This document shows positions 1 to 5,538 of a DNA stretch of 5,538 nt, piece after piece. Where the stretch lies: the NCBI GenBank assembly GCA_026713345.1, contig JAPOOQ010000031.1:1-5538 (forward strand), read 5' to 3'. The notes under the pieces are model-generated. The model worked only from the letters and a program-made list of their open reading frames with translations. It had not been told where the DNA came from and ran no database searches. The position numbers and the translations under genes are program-made. Position 1 is the first letter of the stretch. Every line of letters starts with the position of its first letter. The stretch comes from Gemmatimonadota bacterium (GTDB lineage: Bacteria > Gemmatimonadota > Gemmatimonadetes > Longimicrobiales > Gaopeijiaceae).

Positions 1-1
1 C

Positions 2-2239
2 ATCGCGTACTCGGTGAACGATGGCACCAATACCGGTACCCGACCTTTCTTCATCGACGTGGTGGAACCGCCCGCTCTGTCGGTGGTTGTCGATGCCAAT
101 CCCATGACGATCATGGAAGGACGCACCTCGACGATCACCGCGACCGCGAACCGGCCGGTCACGACTGCCGATGGTGCGGTGGCCGTCGCACTGACCGTGG
201 TCGGCGAAGCCACGCTCGACAAGCGTTCGATCCCCATCGCGGTGGGCCAGATGTCAGGAACCGCTACGCTGACTTCCACGGCCGACGCCGACTACGAGCC
301 TGACACCGTGGAGGTGACTGTCACGGGTGACGACGTCGCTGACGGCCACCCGAATATCGTGATCACCGTGACCGACGACGCGCCGCCGCGGGAGCTAATG
401 GTGACGGTGAGTGCAGCTCCCATGACGATCGAGGAGGGAGGCACTTCAACAATCACCGCGATGGCGAACCGGGCGGTCCTGGCGAGCGACGGTACGGTGA
501 CCATCAATCTGAGCGTGGTCGGTGACGCCACGCTCAGCGCGGAGTCGATCACCATCGCCGCGGGCGAGGAGTCAGGAACCGTTACGCTGACGGCGACGGA
601 AGACGACGACTACGAGGATGAGACGGTGACGGTGGTTGCCTCGGGTACCGGAGTCGTTGGCAACGAGGAGATCGAGATCACCGTAACCGACAACGATCAG
701 CCGCCGGCAAAGCTACGTGGGCAGATCACCGCCATGAAGATGATGGAAGATACGCCCCGCGGCCGCCAGGAAGTCGATAGGATCACGGTCGGCGGCACGC
801 CGCGGTACCACACAGTGGAAGGGGACAACGACAAATGGTTGGCCGTAACGGTGCAATGGAGGCATGAGGAGCTCCTGGCAATCGCTGGAGCAACTCAGTA
901 CGTCAACGTCGAAATCAAGCATCGTCGTCCAGGCTTGCCGATTGCTGGGGTGAACTGGGTCTCCTGGATCGACGAGGAAGGCGACGCCGACTTCCCCCAG
1001 GGAAGCACCCTCGGCCGATTGCAGGCGCGGGTGAGCCTTACGCCGCCGCCGGCACCCGATGGCAGCACCCGCCACATCAACTCCGCTACCGGCTATGTCC
1101 GGGTCTTGCTGCCCGTGGACCACCACGAAGCGGAGAATGACGCGTTCTTCATCGAGGCCATAGGCGGCGATGTCGACTTGGACGCCACCGCCGCAGTCAA
1201 CCTGACGACTCCTGTTGTGATCATTGAAGACGAGACTCCGCAGGAGGTCACAGTGATCCGAAAAGTCGGGGAACCGCCCGTCATCTACGAGGGGGCTCCG
1301 AGTCCGGCATCGAGCAGCGTAGCAGGTCAGGCCCTTTACACCGTGAGCGCGAAGCCGGCGAGGATTGATCTCCCCCTCGAAGTCAGGATGGATCTCCTGG
1401 ATCCGGATGGCGCGGTCCGGACGGGCAATGTGTCCCTGAGCCACTCCGCGGTGACGCTGAACTCGAGGATGGACGGGATGGGCAACAGCCACGATGTGTA
1501 CCTCGCTTTGCCGATCCCTGACGGCGACAGGGTCGACAACGACTACACGCTGCAGGCGTCAGTGGTCGATTACTCGCTGAGGTCGGGGGGGGAAGAGAAT
1601 ACGGAATCACCGACCTCCTTGCCCGTCACCGTGGTTGATCGGCACAAGCTGCCCTGGTTGACTGTGGCCGGCGCGATGTCCGTGATGGAAGGCGACGAGG
1701 ACGGGGTTGACCTGACGCTGACCATCAACAGGAATCCGGCCAACACCATCGCCACCGACCCCGAGATGGTGCAGTATACGTCGGAGGCGCTCCGCATCGT
1801 GGTGAACCCCAGCGGCGACGCGAATGCATCGGACTACACGCTCTCGATGAATCCCATCAGGGTCGACGAGGACGAGAAGACGGTGAAGGTCAACGTCAGG
1901 GCGCACGAGGACGACGACATCGGTGACAAGATGCTCACGCTCGAATTCGTGGTAGAAGGCACGGTAGACGTCAACGGGCCCAGGCCCAGAGAGGACGACG
2001 ACGGCCTGAGCCAGACCGACCACGAGAACTCCATGGCCGAGATGACCCTGACGATCACCGACGAGACCGAGAAGCTGGTCTGGGCCAGGACGGCGGACCA
2101 GGTCGAAGCGGCAGTCAACGCCGCGGTGACCACGGCGGGCGGCGGCGACGGCCTGAACCCGGAAGGGTGCGGCTCTTTTTCATCGGCGATCGAGAAGGGT
2201 CCATGGGCTTCTGCGAGGAGCATGGCAAGACCTACTTGA
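2..2239 (+). CDS. 5' part of a giant Calx-beta/Ig-like repeat surface protein, truncated by IS insertion
   Basis: The frame is open to the left edge, so the true start lies outside; the GTG at 14 is an internal codon (Val), not a supported start. Residue numbers here count from that GTG. Residues 22-127 and 128-233 are two homologous Calx-beta-like modules (EGGTSTIT near the start, DDDYEDETVTV late, closing on ITVTDND). Residues about 234-405 and 411-545 are diverged beta-rich segments. Residues about 546-685 are another Calx-beta-like unit (SVMEGDEDG, DASDY-like NASDYTL, closing LTITDET). Residues 688-717 are an alanine-rich linker. Native sequence stops at Glu717 (2162-2164); the last 24 residues come from the IS end and stop at TGA 2237-2239. 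No signal peptide or membrane segment is visible. Acidic loops suggest calcium binding and an extracellular role (adhesin or matrix protein); this is inference from module type. The exact function is unknown. Confidence 0.8.
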   Translation: MAYSVNDGTNTGTRPFFIDVVEPPALSVVVDANPMTIMEGRTSTITATANRPVTTADGAVAVALTVVGEATLDKRSIPIAVGQMSGTATLTSTADADYEPDTVEVTVTGDDVADGHPNIVITVTDDAPPRELMVTVSAAPMTIEEGGTSTITAMANRAVLASDGTVTINLSVVGDATLSAESITIAAGEESGTVTLTATEDDDYEDETVTVVASGTGVVGNEEIEITVTDNDQPPAKLRGQITAMKMMEDTPRGRQEVDRITVGGTPRYHTVEGDNDKWLAVTVQWRHEELLAIAGATQYVNVEIKHRRPGLPIAGVNWVSWIDEEGDADFPQGSTLGRLQARVSLTPPPAPDGSTRHINSATGYVRVLLPVDHHEAENDAFFIEAIGGDVDLDATAAVNLTTPVVIIEDETPQEVTVIRKVGEPPVIYEGAPSPASSSVAGQALYTVSAKPARIDLPLEVRMDLLDPDGAVRTGNVSLSHSAVTLNSRMDGMGNSHDVYLALPIPDGDRVDNDYTLQASVVDYSLRSGGEENTESPTSLPVTVVDRHKLPWLTVAGAMSVMEGDEDGVDLTLTINRNPANTIATDPEMVQYTSEALRIVVNPSGDANASDYTLSMNPIRVDEDEKTVKVNVRAHEDDDIGDKMLTLEFVVEGTVDVNGPRPREDDDGLSQTDHENSMAEMTLTITDETEKLVWARTADQVEAAVNAAVTTAGGGDGLNPEGCGSFSSAIEKGPWASARSMARPT
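77..712 (+). repeat. Two tandem 106-codon Calx-beta-like modules
   Basis: Two consecutive protein modules repeat with a period of 318 nt. The stretch CATGACGATC occurs at 103 and again at 421, each followed by a diverged EGG/EGR-TSTIT segment, then ANRPV/ANRAV, then LTVVGEATL/LSVVGDATL, then SGTATLT/SGTVTLT, and a closing ITVTD. The unit limits (77-394 and 395-712) are approximate. The DNA copies are clearly diverged, so this is an old domain duplication and not a recent tandem repeat. Confidence 0.75.
2156..2164 (+). repeat. Target site duplication, left copy (9 bp)
   Basis: AACCCGGAA lies directly outside the left IS end and is repeated exactly outside the right end at 4990-4998. In the host protein it encodes Asn-Pro-Glu in the linker before an Ig-like module. 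As I recall the family description, 9 bp is the duplication length given for the ISKra4 group. Confidence 0.93.
2165..2179 (+). repeat. Left terminal inverted repeat of the IS
   Basis: GGGTGCGGCTCTTTT is the exact reverse complement of 4975-4989. The match breaks at base 16 (T against G) with partial similarity to about base 19. This end lies downstream of the transposase stop, separated by about 50 bp. Confidence 0.93.
2180..2231. other. Left subterminal noncoding spacer of the IS
   Basis: This is the short spacer between the left inverted repeat and the transposase stop codon (CTA at 2232-2234, TAG on the - strand). I see no hairpin followed by a T-run that would act as a terminator for the - strand operon. 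It contains the small palindromes CGATCG and CCATGG. The truncated host frame reads through it and ends at 2239. Confidence 0.6.
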
Positions 2240-3851
2240 TCCGTCGAAGGCGGGGTGAGGGTGGTGGGGGCGGCTCGGCGACCGGCGGTACTATCCCGTC
2301 GGCGTAGCGCTGGGCGTGGTTCCGTTCGTACTCGCGCGCTTCGTGGAAGGTCCAGTACGCATCGAAGTCGCCGCTGGCGCGCAGCGCCCGGAGCTTCAAC
2401 ACCGCCTCGGCCCCGACCAGGCGCCACCGGGCGCCGGTCAATTCCATCCGGTCGCGGACCAGGTGCCGGCACGCTCCTTCGACGACGCCGGTGGCGATGG
2501 GATAGCCCGCCGCGAGGTAGCGGTCGTAGTGCAGATACGGTGCGTACTTCAGCAGGTAGTCCGCGCACGTATCGACCGGCTTGCGGGTGTCGGGCGACAA
2601 GCCGGCGACGGTCGCCGCACGCCGCATCGACGACGCCACCCGGCGGGCCTTGCCCTCGAGAATGTCCCGCACCCGCGTCCACGCCCAACACGCCAGCTCG
2701 GGGCTCCCCTCGCGATGGAATACGCGCGCCGCCTTCCAGACGTACTCGACCACGTGGATGATGTCCAGGACCACCGTGACCTCCACCCCGAATTCGGCGG
2801 CGCCCGCTTCCACGAGGTCGAGCTGCGTCTCGGCCCCGTCGACGAGCACCACCCAGCGCTTGACGCGCTTCGGGTCGTGGCGCTCCGCTTCCAGCATCGC
2901 CTCGACGATCACCTCCCCGGGCTCCCGTTCGAGGCTCGCCCAGACCCGTTTCGCCACCGGGCGGGGCCGCACCGCCGGGGTCGCGGCCTTCTTGCTCTTG
3001 CCCTTCTTGGTCTTGTCCCCCGGCTGTCGGGGCATCAAGCTCTGCAGGAACTCCTCCGCACTCCGCACGAACGGCGCGACCGTGTAGACGGCGGCCACCG
3101 TCGCCATCCGCTTCGAGTGCTTCTTCTCCCCCGGCTTGAGGCGATTGAACGGGGAGAGCTGCTCCCGTTGCCGCCGACGCCGCTCGGCCTCCTTGCGCGT
3201 CGCCTCGCGCAGGTCCTCGCGATGCAGCACCACCCCCTTGCCGTCGAAGGTGAGCACGACAACCGACTCCTCCGGGGCCGGCTCGCCCGTCGCCGCACGG
3301 CGGGCTTCGTAGAACGCGTCGAAGTCCACGGCCGCGCGAGCCGCCAACTGCTCCGCCTGACGCTTCGGCACCTCCGCGCCGGTACTCCGGGACAGATCGA
3401 ACAACGCTTCGTCGAAAGACCGCGAGGCCGCCGCCTCCGCCACCCGCCGGCGCACCTCCAGCGAGTAGCGCTCCACCGGCAGATTGAGCGACGCATCGAG
3501 CGGATGGAGACTATCGTGACCGGGGCGCGCATAGCCCACGCGACCGACATCCACCGTCCCGAAGACCGTCTCCACCGCGCGTTTGTGCACGCGCCGTTCC
3601 CGGCGCTCGACACCATCAGACCCCGCGACCGGACCCGCCGCCTCCCCAGGACTGCGTTGGTCGAGGTGACCTTGCAGCAGCTTCTGCATCAGCTCCTGGC
3701 CCCGCCGGTGCAACTCCCGTTCGAGATCGCTCTCACTCATCTGCCGGGCCTCACGCGAAGAGAGGTAGGCTTTGGCCTCCGCAAAGGCCTCGTCCGCCGC
3801 CGCATACGGCGCCGGTGCGGATGCCGCGGCGGGGGGGGGAACAACTCGCAC
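2232..3851 (-). CDS. tnp: ISKra4-family DDE transposase
   Basis: This 539-residue protein catalyses cut and strand transfer of the IS ends. The N-terminal part (about 39-65, SESDLERELHRRGQELMQKL then LQGHLDQR) is the helical start typical of ISKra4 transposases. The catalytic core shows D203 in TFDGKGVVLHREDLREATRK, D338 in VVLVDGAETQLD, D363 in VVLDIIHVVEYVWKAA, and E458 in GVVEGACRHLVRDRMELTGA. D203, D363 and E458 are my best assignment of the DDE triad; D338 is also conserved. A basic insert (about 278-302, KTKKGKSKK) probably contacts DNA, and the C terminus is proline-rich and then basic. The GTG start is chosen for its GGGAGG Shine-Dalgarno at 8-nt spacing and because family-like sequence begins by residue 20, ahead of the first ATG (Met38). 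A C9 run in codons 5-7 is odd and worth checking. Length fits the family and the gene looks intact. Confidence 0.95.
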   Translation of the reverse strand: MRVVPPPAAASAPAPYAAADEAFAEAKAYLSSREARQMSESDLERELHRRGQELMQKLLQGHLDQRSPGEAAGPVAGSDGVERRERRVHKRAVETVFGTVDVGRVGYARPGHDSLHPLDASLNLPVERYSLEVRRRVAEAAASRSFDEALFDLSRSTGAEVPKRQAEQLAARAAVDFDAFYEARRAATGEPAPEESVVVLTFDGKGVVLHREDLREATRKEAERRRRQREQLSPFNRLKPGEKKHSKRMATVAAVYTVAPFVRSAEEFLQSLMPRQPGDKTKKGKSKKAATPAVRPRPVAKRVWASLEREPGEVIVEAMLEAERHDPKRVKRWVVLVDGAETQLDLVEAGAAEFGVEVTVVLDIIHVVEYVWKAARVFHREGSPELACWAWTRVRDILEGKARRVASSMRRAATVAGLSPDTRKPVDTCADYLLKYAPYLHYDRYLAAGYPIATGVVEGACRHLVRDRMELTGARWRLVGAEAVLKLRALRASGDFDAYWTFHEAREYERNHAQRYADGIVPPVAEPPPPPSPRLRRIK

Positions 3852-3854
3852 GGC

Positions 3855-4745
3855 TCAACCCTCCCGAAGCCGCCGCTTCGCATCCCGGACCAAAGGATAG
3901 ACCAGAACCGTCTTGGGCGCTTCGCCGACACGGCGGCCGTACCGGTCCATCCGCCCTCGACCGGTCGTGGCGCCCAACGCCACCCAGTTGGCGGCGCGAT
4001 ACGAACCGCCGTGGTGCCGGCTCGGGTCCACCAGCGTCTCCACGAGCCAGGGCTCGAGGCCGTAGCGGCGCGGCCAGTCGACCATCAAGTGCCCGAGCCC
4101 GCGCGACAGGACCGCGCTGGCCAGGTTCCTCACCCCGACCCACGGCAGCAGCAGGAAGCGGCTGTTGTTGACCACGTGCTGGAGATTCCGCGCCCGAGTC
4201 GCGTCGTCCCAGCCGACCCAGCCATCCCGCGCCGCCATCCGCCACGCCGGGCTGGAGAACTGCAGGCAGCCGACCACCACCCGCTGAGGCCTCGCCGCGA
4301 ACACCAGATAGCGCAGGTGGGCGCCGAAGGGGACCGTGTGCCCGAGGTAGTGGTAGCGGCCCACGAGCTCCCGGAACAGCAGGCGCTCGGCCGGCTCGCG
4401 TACCAGCTCGACATCCAGCGGCTCGACGTCGCGCACGCTGCCGACGAGCGGGCAACCCGGCTCTCCCGCCGCCGTCCGGGGCACGCGGGTGACCGAGCCG
4501 GGGGCGCGGCCCAGGCGCTTGTCCGGCAGCGCCACCGCACCCTCCGCGTCGAGCCGCTCCAGGAACTCGCGGCACTCGCGCGCCTTGAGCCTCCCGTTCG
4601 GGCGCCGCCACCGCAACAGCTCGCACACCGTGCGCGCCAGCTCCATCCGGCTCAAGCCCGGACAGTCCCGCACGACCTCGCGGATCAGCGTCATCTCTCG
4701 CCCGCTGAAGGTGCGTCCCGAGAATCTCGTCGTCGCAGCCGCCAT
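3855..4745 (-). CDS. DUF4338 / DruA-like protein carried by the IS
   Basis: This 296-residue protein is numbered from the ATG at 4745. Residues about 12-72 look like a winged-helix DNA-binding domain (GLSRMELARTVCELLRW, then PNGRLKARECREFLERL). The DUF4338 core follows: RYHYLG at 130-135, VVGCLQFSSPAW at about 157-168, NNSRFLLLPWV at about 193-203, ETLVDPSRHHGGSYRAANW at about 236-254, GRGR at 262-265. DUF4338 is the domain of DruA in Druantia anti-phage systems, and it also occurs beside transposases. The biochemical activity is not known to me; the NNSR-to-YRAANW layout reminds me of GNAT-type folds, which is only inference. The ATG is preferred over the in-frame GTG at 4772 because that GTG overlaps the -10 box and the ATG has an AAGGA Shine-Dalgarno (4757-4761). 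The gene ends 3 nt before the transposase start, so it is the first gene of a two-gene operon. No Druantia helicase gene is nearby, so calling this a Druantia system would be misleading. Confidence 0.87.
   Translation of the reverse strand: MAAATTRFSGRTFSGREMTLIREVVRDCPGLSRMELARTVCELLRWRRPNGRLKARECREFLERLDAEGAVALPDKRLGRAPGSVTRVPRTAAGEPGCPLVGSVRDVEPLDVELVREPAERLLFRELVGRYHYLGHTVPFGAHLRYLVFAARPQRVVVGCLQFSSPAWRMAARDGWVGWDDATRARNLQHVVNNSRFLLLPWVGVRNLASAVLSRGLGHLMVDWPRRYGLEPWLVETLVDPSRHHGGSYRAANWVALGATTGRGRMDRYGRRVGEAPKTVLVYPLVRDAKRRLREG
3860..3865 (-). promoter_or_regulatory. Shine-Dalgarno of the transposase, inside the end of the DUF4338 gene
   Basis: On the - strand GGGAGG is followed by 8 nt and then the GTG start at 3851-3849. 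It overlaps the last codons of the DUF4338 gene, whose TGA (3857-3855) lies between the ribosome site and the GTG. This favours translational coupling of the two genes and fixes the transposase start. Confidence 0.75.
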
Positions 4746-4770
4746 CGCAGGGGCTTTCCTTCCCCACGAC

Positions 4771-4799
4771 ACCGTACCAAAACGCCGCGCGAATGTCCA
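4771..4799 (-). promoter_or_regulatory. Predicted sigma70-type promoter of the IS operon
   Basis: On the - strand a -35 TGGACA (4799-4794, one mismatch to TTGACA) is followed by a 17-bp spacer and a -10 TACGGT (4776-4771). Transcription would begin near 4764, about 20 nt before the ATG at 4745. This is the only promoter-like pair I found upstream of the two IS genes. The weak -10 match leaves some doubt. Confidence 0.55.
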
Positions 4800-4849
4800 G
4801 AGGGAGCGCCGGACGGGAAGACCGGAGCGCGCCGGCGTCGTGATCAGGC

Positions 4850-4863
4850 CGGGCCAAGGCCCG
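4850..4863. repeat. Short inverted repeat in the IS right end
   Basis: CGGGCC-AA-GGCCCG has perfect 6-bp arms and a 2-nt centre. It is not followed by a T-run on either strand, so a terminator is unlikely. It could be a protein-binding palindrome, or simply chance in GC-rich DNA. Confidence 0.4.
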
Positions 4864-4882
4864 AAAGCGGCGGGCGGAGACG

Positions 4883-4907
4883 CTGGCCGGAAGCTGTCCC
4901 CGGCCAG
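4883..4907. repeat. 8-bp-arm inverted repeat in the IS right end
   Basis: CTGGCCGG and CCGGCCAG are perfect 8-bp arms around a 9-nt centre (AAGCTGTCC). The repeat lies about 70 bp inside the right terminal repeat and about 85 bp upstream of the predicted promoter. No T-run follows. A binding site for the transposase or for the winged-helix DUF4338 protein is possible but unproven. Confidence 0.5.
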
Positions 4908-4974
4908 AGCGCACTAGCGAGGGCGGGCCCCGTGGGCATAACTCCTTATGAATGAGTGAGATAGCATTCTACGC

Positions 4975-4989
4975 AAAAGAGCCGCACCC
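4975..4989 (-). repeat. Right terminal inverted repeat of the IS
   Basis: AAAAGAGCCGCACCC is the exact reverse complement of 2165-2179. It marks the end upstream of the DUF4338 gene and is directly followed by the second target-duplication copy. Confidence 0.93.
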
Positions 4990-4998
4990 AACCCGGAA
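4990..4998 (+). repeat. Target site duplication, right copy (9 bp)
   Basis: AACCCGGAA is identical to 2156-2164 and sits directly outside the right IS end. It is in frame with the downstream host coding sequence, where it again reads Asn-Pro-Glu. Confidence 0.93.
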
Positions 4999-5538
4999 GA
5001 GGTGATCGAGATCCTCGGTGAAGAGCTGTTCGATGCCGCGGACGGCATCGTAGTGGAATACGCCGCGTCGTCGAGCGACCCCGCCGTCGCTATGGGTAGC
5101 GCGGGTGACCGCCGCTTGGTCACGGTTACGCCCATGAGCGAGGGGATGGCGATGATCACCGTGACCGCGACGGCGACCTCGCCGAGCGGAGCGACCATCG
5201 TGGACCAGACGAAGCCGAACGTGGCCCAGATCATGTTCCCGGTCGATGTCATGCTCAGCGATTTGACCTTCGGGGTCATGGGGCCCGACGACATGAACCT
5301 TGCCGAGGGTGGCATGGGCGGCAGGGTCACGGTCACGACCAACCGGCCGGTCACCGAGAACACCGAGGTGATGCTCATGCGTGACGGGAGCAGCTCGGCG
5401 GGCGACGACGACTACATGCTGGATCCGCCGCTGGTGACCATCATGGCCGGTCAGATGGAAGGCCACACGATGGTGATGGCGACGGAAGACAACATGGCTG
5501 AAGAGATGGAGATGCTGACGCTGTTCCTCGTCGTGGAC
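4990..5538 (+). pseudogene. 3' part of the IS-interrupted repeat surface protein
   Basis: The frame starting AAC-CCG-GAA is open for all 183 codons to the right edge and continues outside. Joined to Glu717 of the 5' part it reads GDGLNPE then EVIEILGEEL, a seamless linker. The next unit (about residues 12-65 of this part) resembles an Ig-like module: VVEYAASSSDPAVAMG, then VTVTPMSEGMAMITVTATAT. From about residue 75 a Calx-beta-like unit follows: AEGGMGGRVTVTTNRPVTEN, then GDDDYMLDPP and an acidic end. The NRPVT segment shares 14 nt (AACCGGCCGGTCAC at 5341) with the 5' half at 149, supporting one gene. Methionine is very common (19 of 183). An in-frame stop at 4957-4959 inside the IS and the lack of a spaced ribosome site mean this part is probably not translated unless the IS is excised. 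Confidence 0.82.

Larger units (their letters stand above)
4800..4974. other. Right subterminal noncoding region of the IS
   Basis: This stretch lies between the promoter and the right terminal repeat and carries no convincing gene. It is very GC-rich except for its last about 40 bp next to the inverted repeat, which are AT-richer. It contains several short inverted repeats, the best being at 4850-4863 and 4883-4907. It is several times longer than the left subterminal spacer, so the ends are asymmetric. Confidence 0.6.
2165..4989 (-). mobile_element. Complete ISKra4-family insertion sequence with a DUF4338 passenger gene
   Basis: This 2825-bp element is bounded by perfect 15-bp terminal inverted repeats beginning GGG and by an exact 9-bp target duplication. 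It carries two - strand genes, a DUF4338/DruA-like gene and then an ISKra4-type DDE transposase. Length, GGG termini and duplication size all fit the ISKra4 group as I recall it (roughly 1.4-3.7 kb, 9-bp duplication, some members with passenger genes). Both genes lack stops or frame breaks and the transposase keeps its D-D-D-E residues, so the copy looks intact and recently inserted. Its orientation is opposite to the interrupted host gene. Whether it matches a named ISfinder element cannot be told from the sequence alone. Confidence 0.93.

Noticed and set aside
77..712. Repeats as a CRISPR array or a recent tandem repeat
   Set aside because: The 318-nt period, the diverged copies and conservation at the protein level show coding domain repeats.
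713..2023. Several - strand frames antisense to the surface protein gene
   Set aside because: They are shadows of the repeat-module gene with His/Arg/Val-rich translations and no recognisable domains or ribosome sites.
2165..2260. Possible terminator downstream of the transposase
   Set aside because: There is no stable hairpin followed by a T-run on the - strand; the only short A/T run is part of the terminal inverted repeat.
2203..2307. 34-codon + strand frame (starts MGFCEEHGKTYLI, then Arg- and Gly-rich) at the IS left end
   Set aside because: It overlaps the end of the transposase gene in antisense, has a poorly spaced ribosome site and a low-complexity tail. It cannot be told from chance.
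1834..2691. 285-codon - strand frame spanning the left IS junction
   Set aside because: It crosses the boundary between host gene and IS, so it cannot be an old gene, and it is antisense to the host and out of frame with the transposase.
3855..4745. Calling a Druantia anti-phage system
   Set aside because: Only the DUF4338/DruA-like domain is present. The large DruE-type helicase and other Druantia genes are absent, and the gene lies wholly inside an IS. The 2825-bp element has no room for them.
4750..4765. GGGG/CCCC stem placing the DUF4338 Shine-Dalgarno in an 8-nt loop
   Set aside because: The stem is only 4 bp and does not extend, so regulation by structure is not supported.
3751..4914. 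387-codon - strand frame overlapping the DUF4338 gene, longer than the gene itself
   Set aside because: The translation is Gly/Ala/Arg-rich without motifs, while the overlapping frame carries the DUF4338 motifs and couples to the transposase.
4844..4939. 31-codon - strand frame starting at the ATG at 4939, near an AAGGAG
   Set aside because: The AAGGAG is only 2 nt from the ATG, too close for normal initiation. The frame lies upstream of the predicted promoter and its translation has no features.
2316..4955. 879-codon open frame on the + strand across the whole IS
   Set aside because: It runs antisense to two genes with clear family motifs, its translation is low-complexity Arg/Pro/His-rich, and no domain is recognisable. 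Long antisense frames are expected in GC-rich coding DNA.

Overview
The window is GC-rich bacterial DNA. It contains one very large repeat-module gene on the + strand, cut in two by a complete insertion sequence whose two genes lie on the - strand. The host modules are acidic beta-sandwich repeats resembling Calx-beta/Ig-like units of secreted or surface proteins. They fit an uncultured, possibly marine, high-GC bacterium, but nothing here fixes the taxon: there is no rRNA, tRNA or housekeeping gene.

Layout. Positions 2-2164 are the 5' side of the giant gene, open at the left window edge. Positions 2165-4989 are a 2825-bp ISKra4-family element. Positions 4990-5538 are the 3' side of the same gene, open at the right edge. 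The element ends in 15-bp perfect inverted repeats starting GGGTGCGG and is flanked by a perfect 9-bp target duplication (AACCCGGAA, 2156-2164 and 4990-4998). Removing the element plus one duplication copy (2834 bp) puts both halves back in one stop-free frame, so the host gene was intact before insertion. As it stands, its product ends after 717 native residues plus 24 residues read from the IS end.

Inside the element, a DUF4338 (DruA-like) gene at 4745-3855 comes first, followed 3 nt later by a DDE transposase of the ISKra4 family at 3851-2232. A promoter-like -35/-10 pair with a 17-bp spacer lies just upstream of the DUF4338 gene. The transposase Shine-Dalgarno sits inside the last codons of the DUF4338 gene, so the two look like one translationally coupled operon. 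The right-end noncoding segment (about 200 bp) holds inverted repeats that could be accessory binding sites.

Most interesting point: a DruA-domain protein, best known by name from the Druantia anti-phage systems, is here a built-in, co-translated component of an insertion sequence whose ends and target duplication are still perfect. No Druantia helicase or other defence gene is present. A transposition-accessory or element-maintenance role is therefore at least as likely as stand-alone defence.
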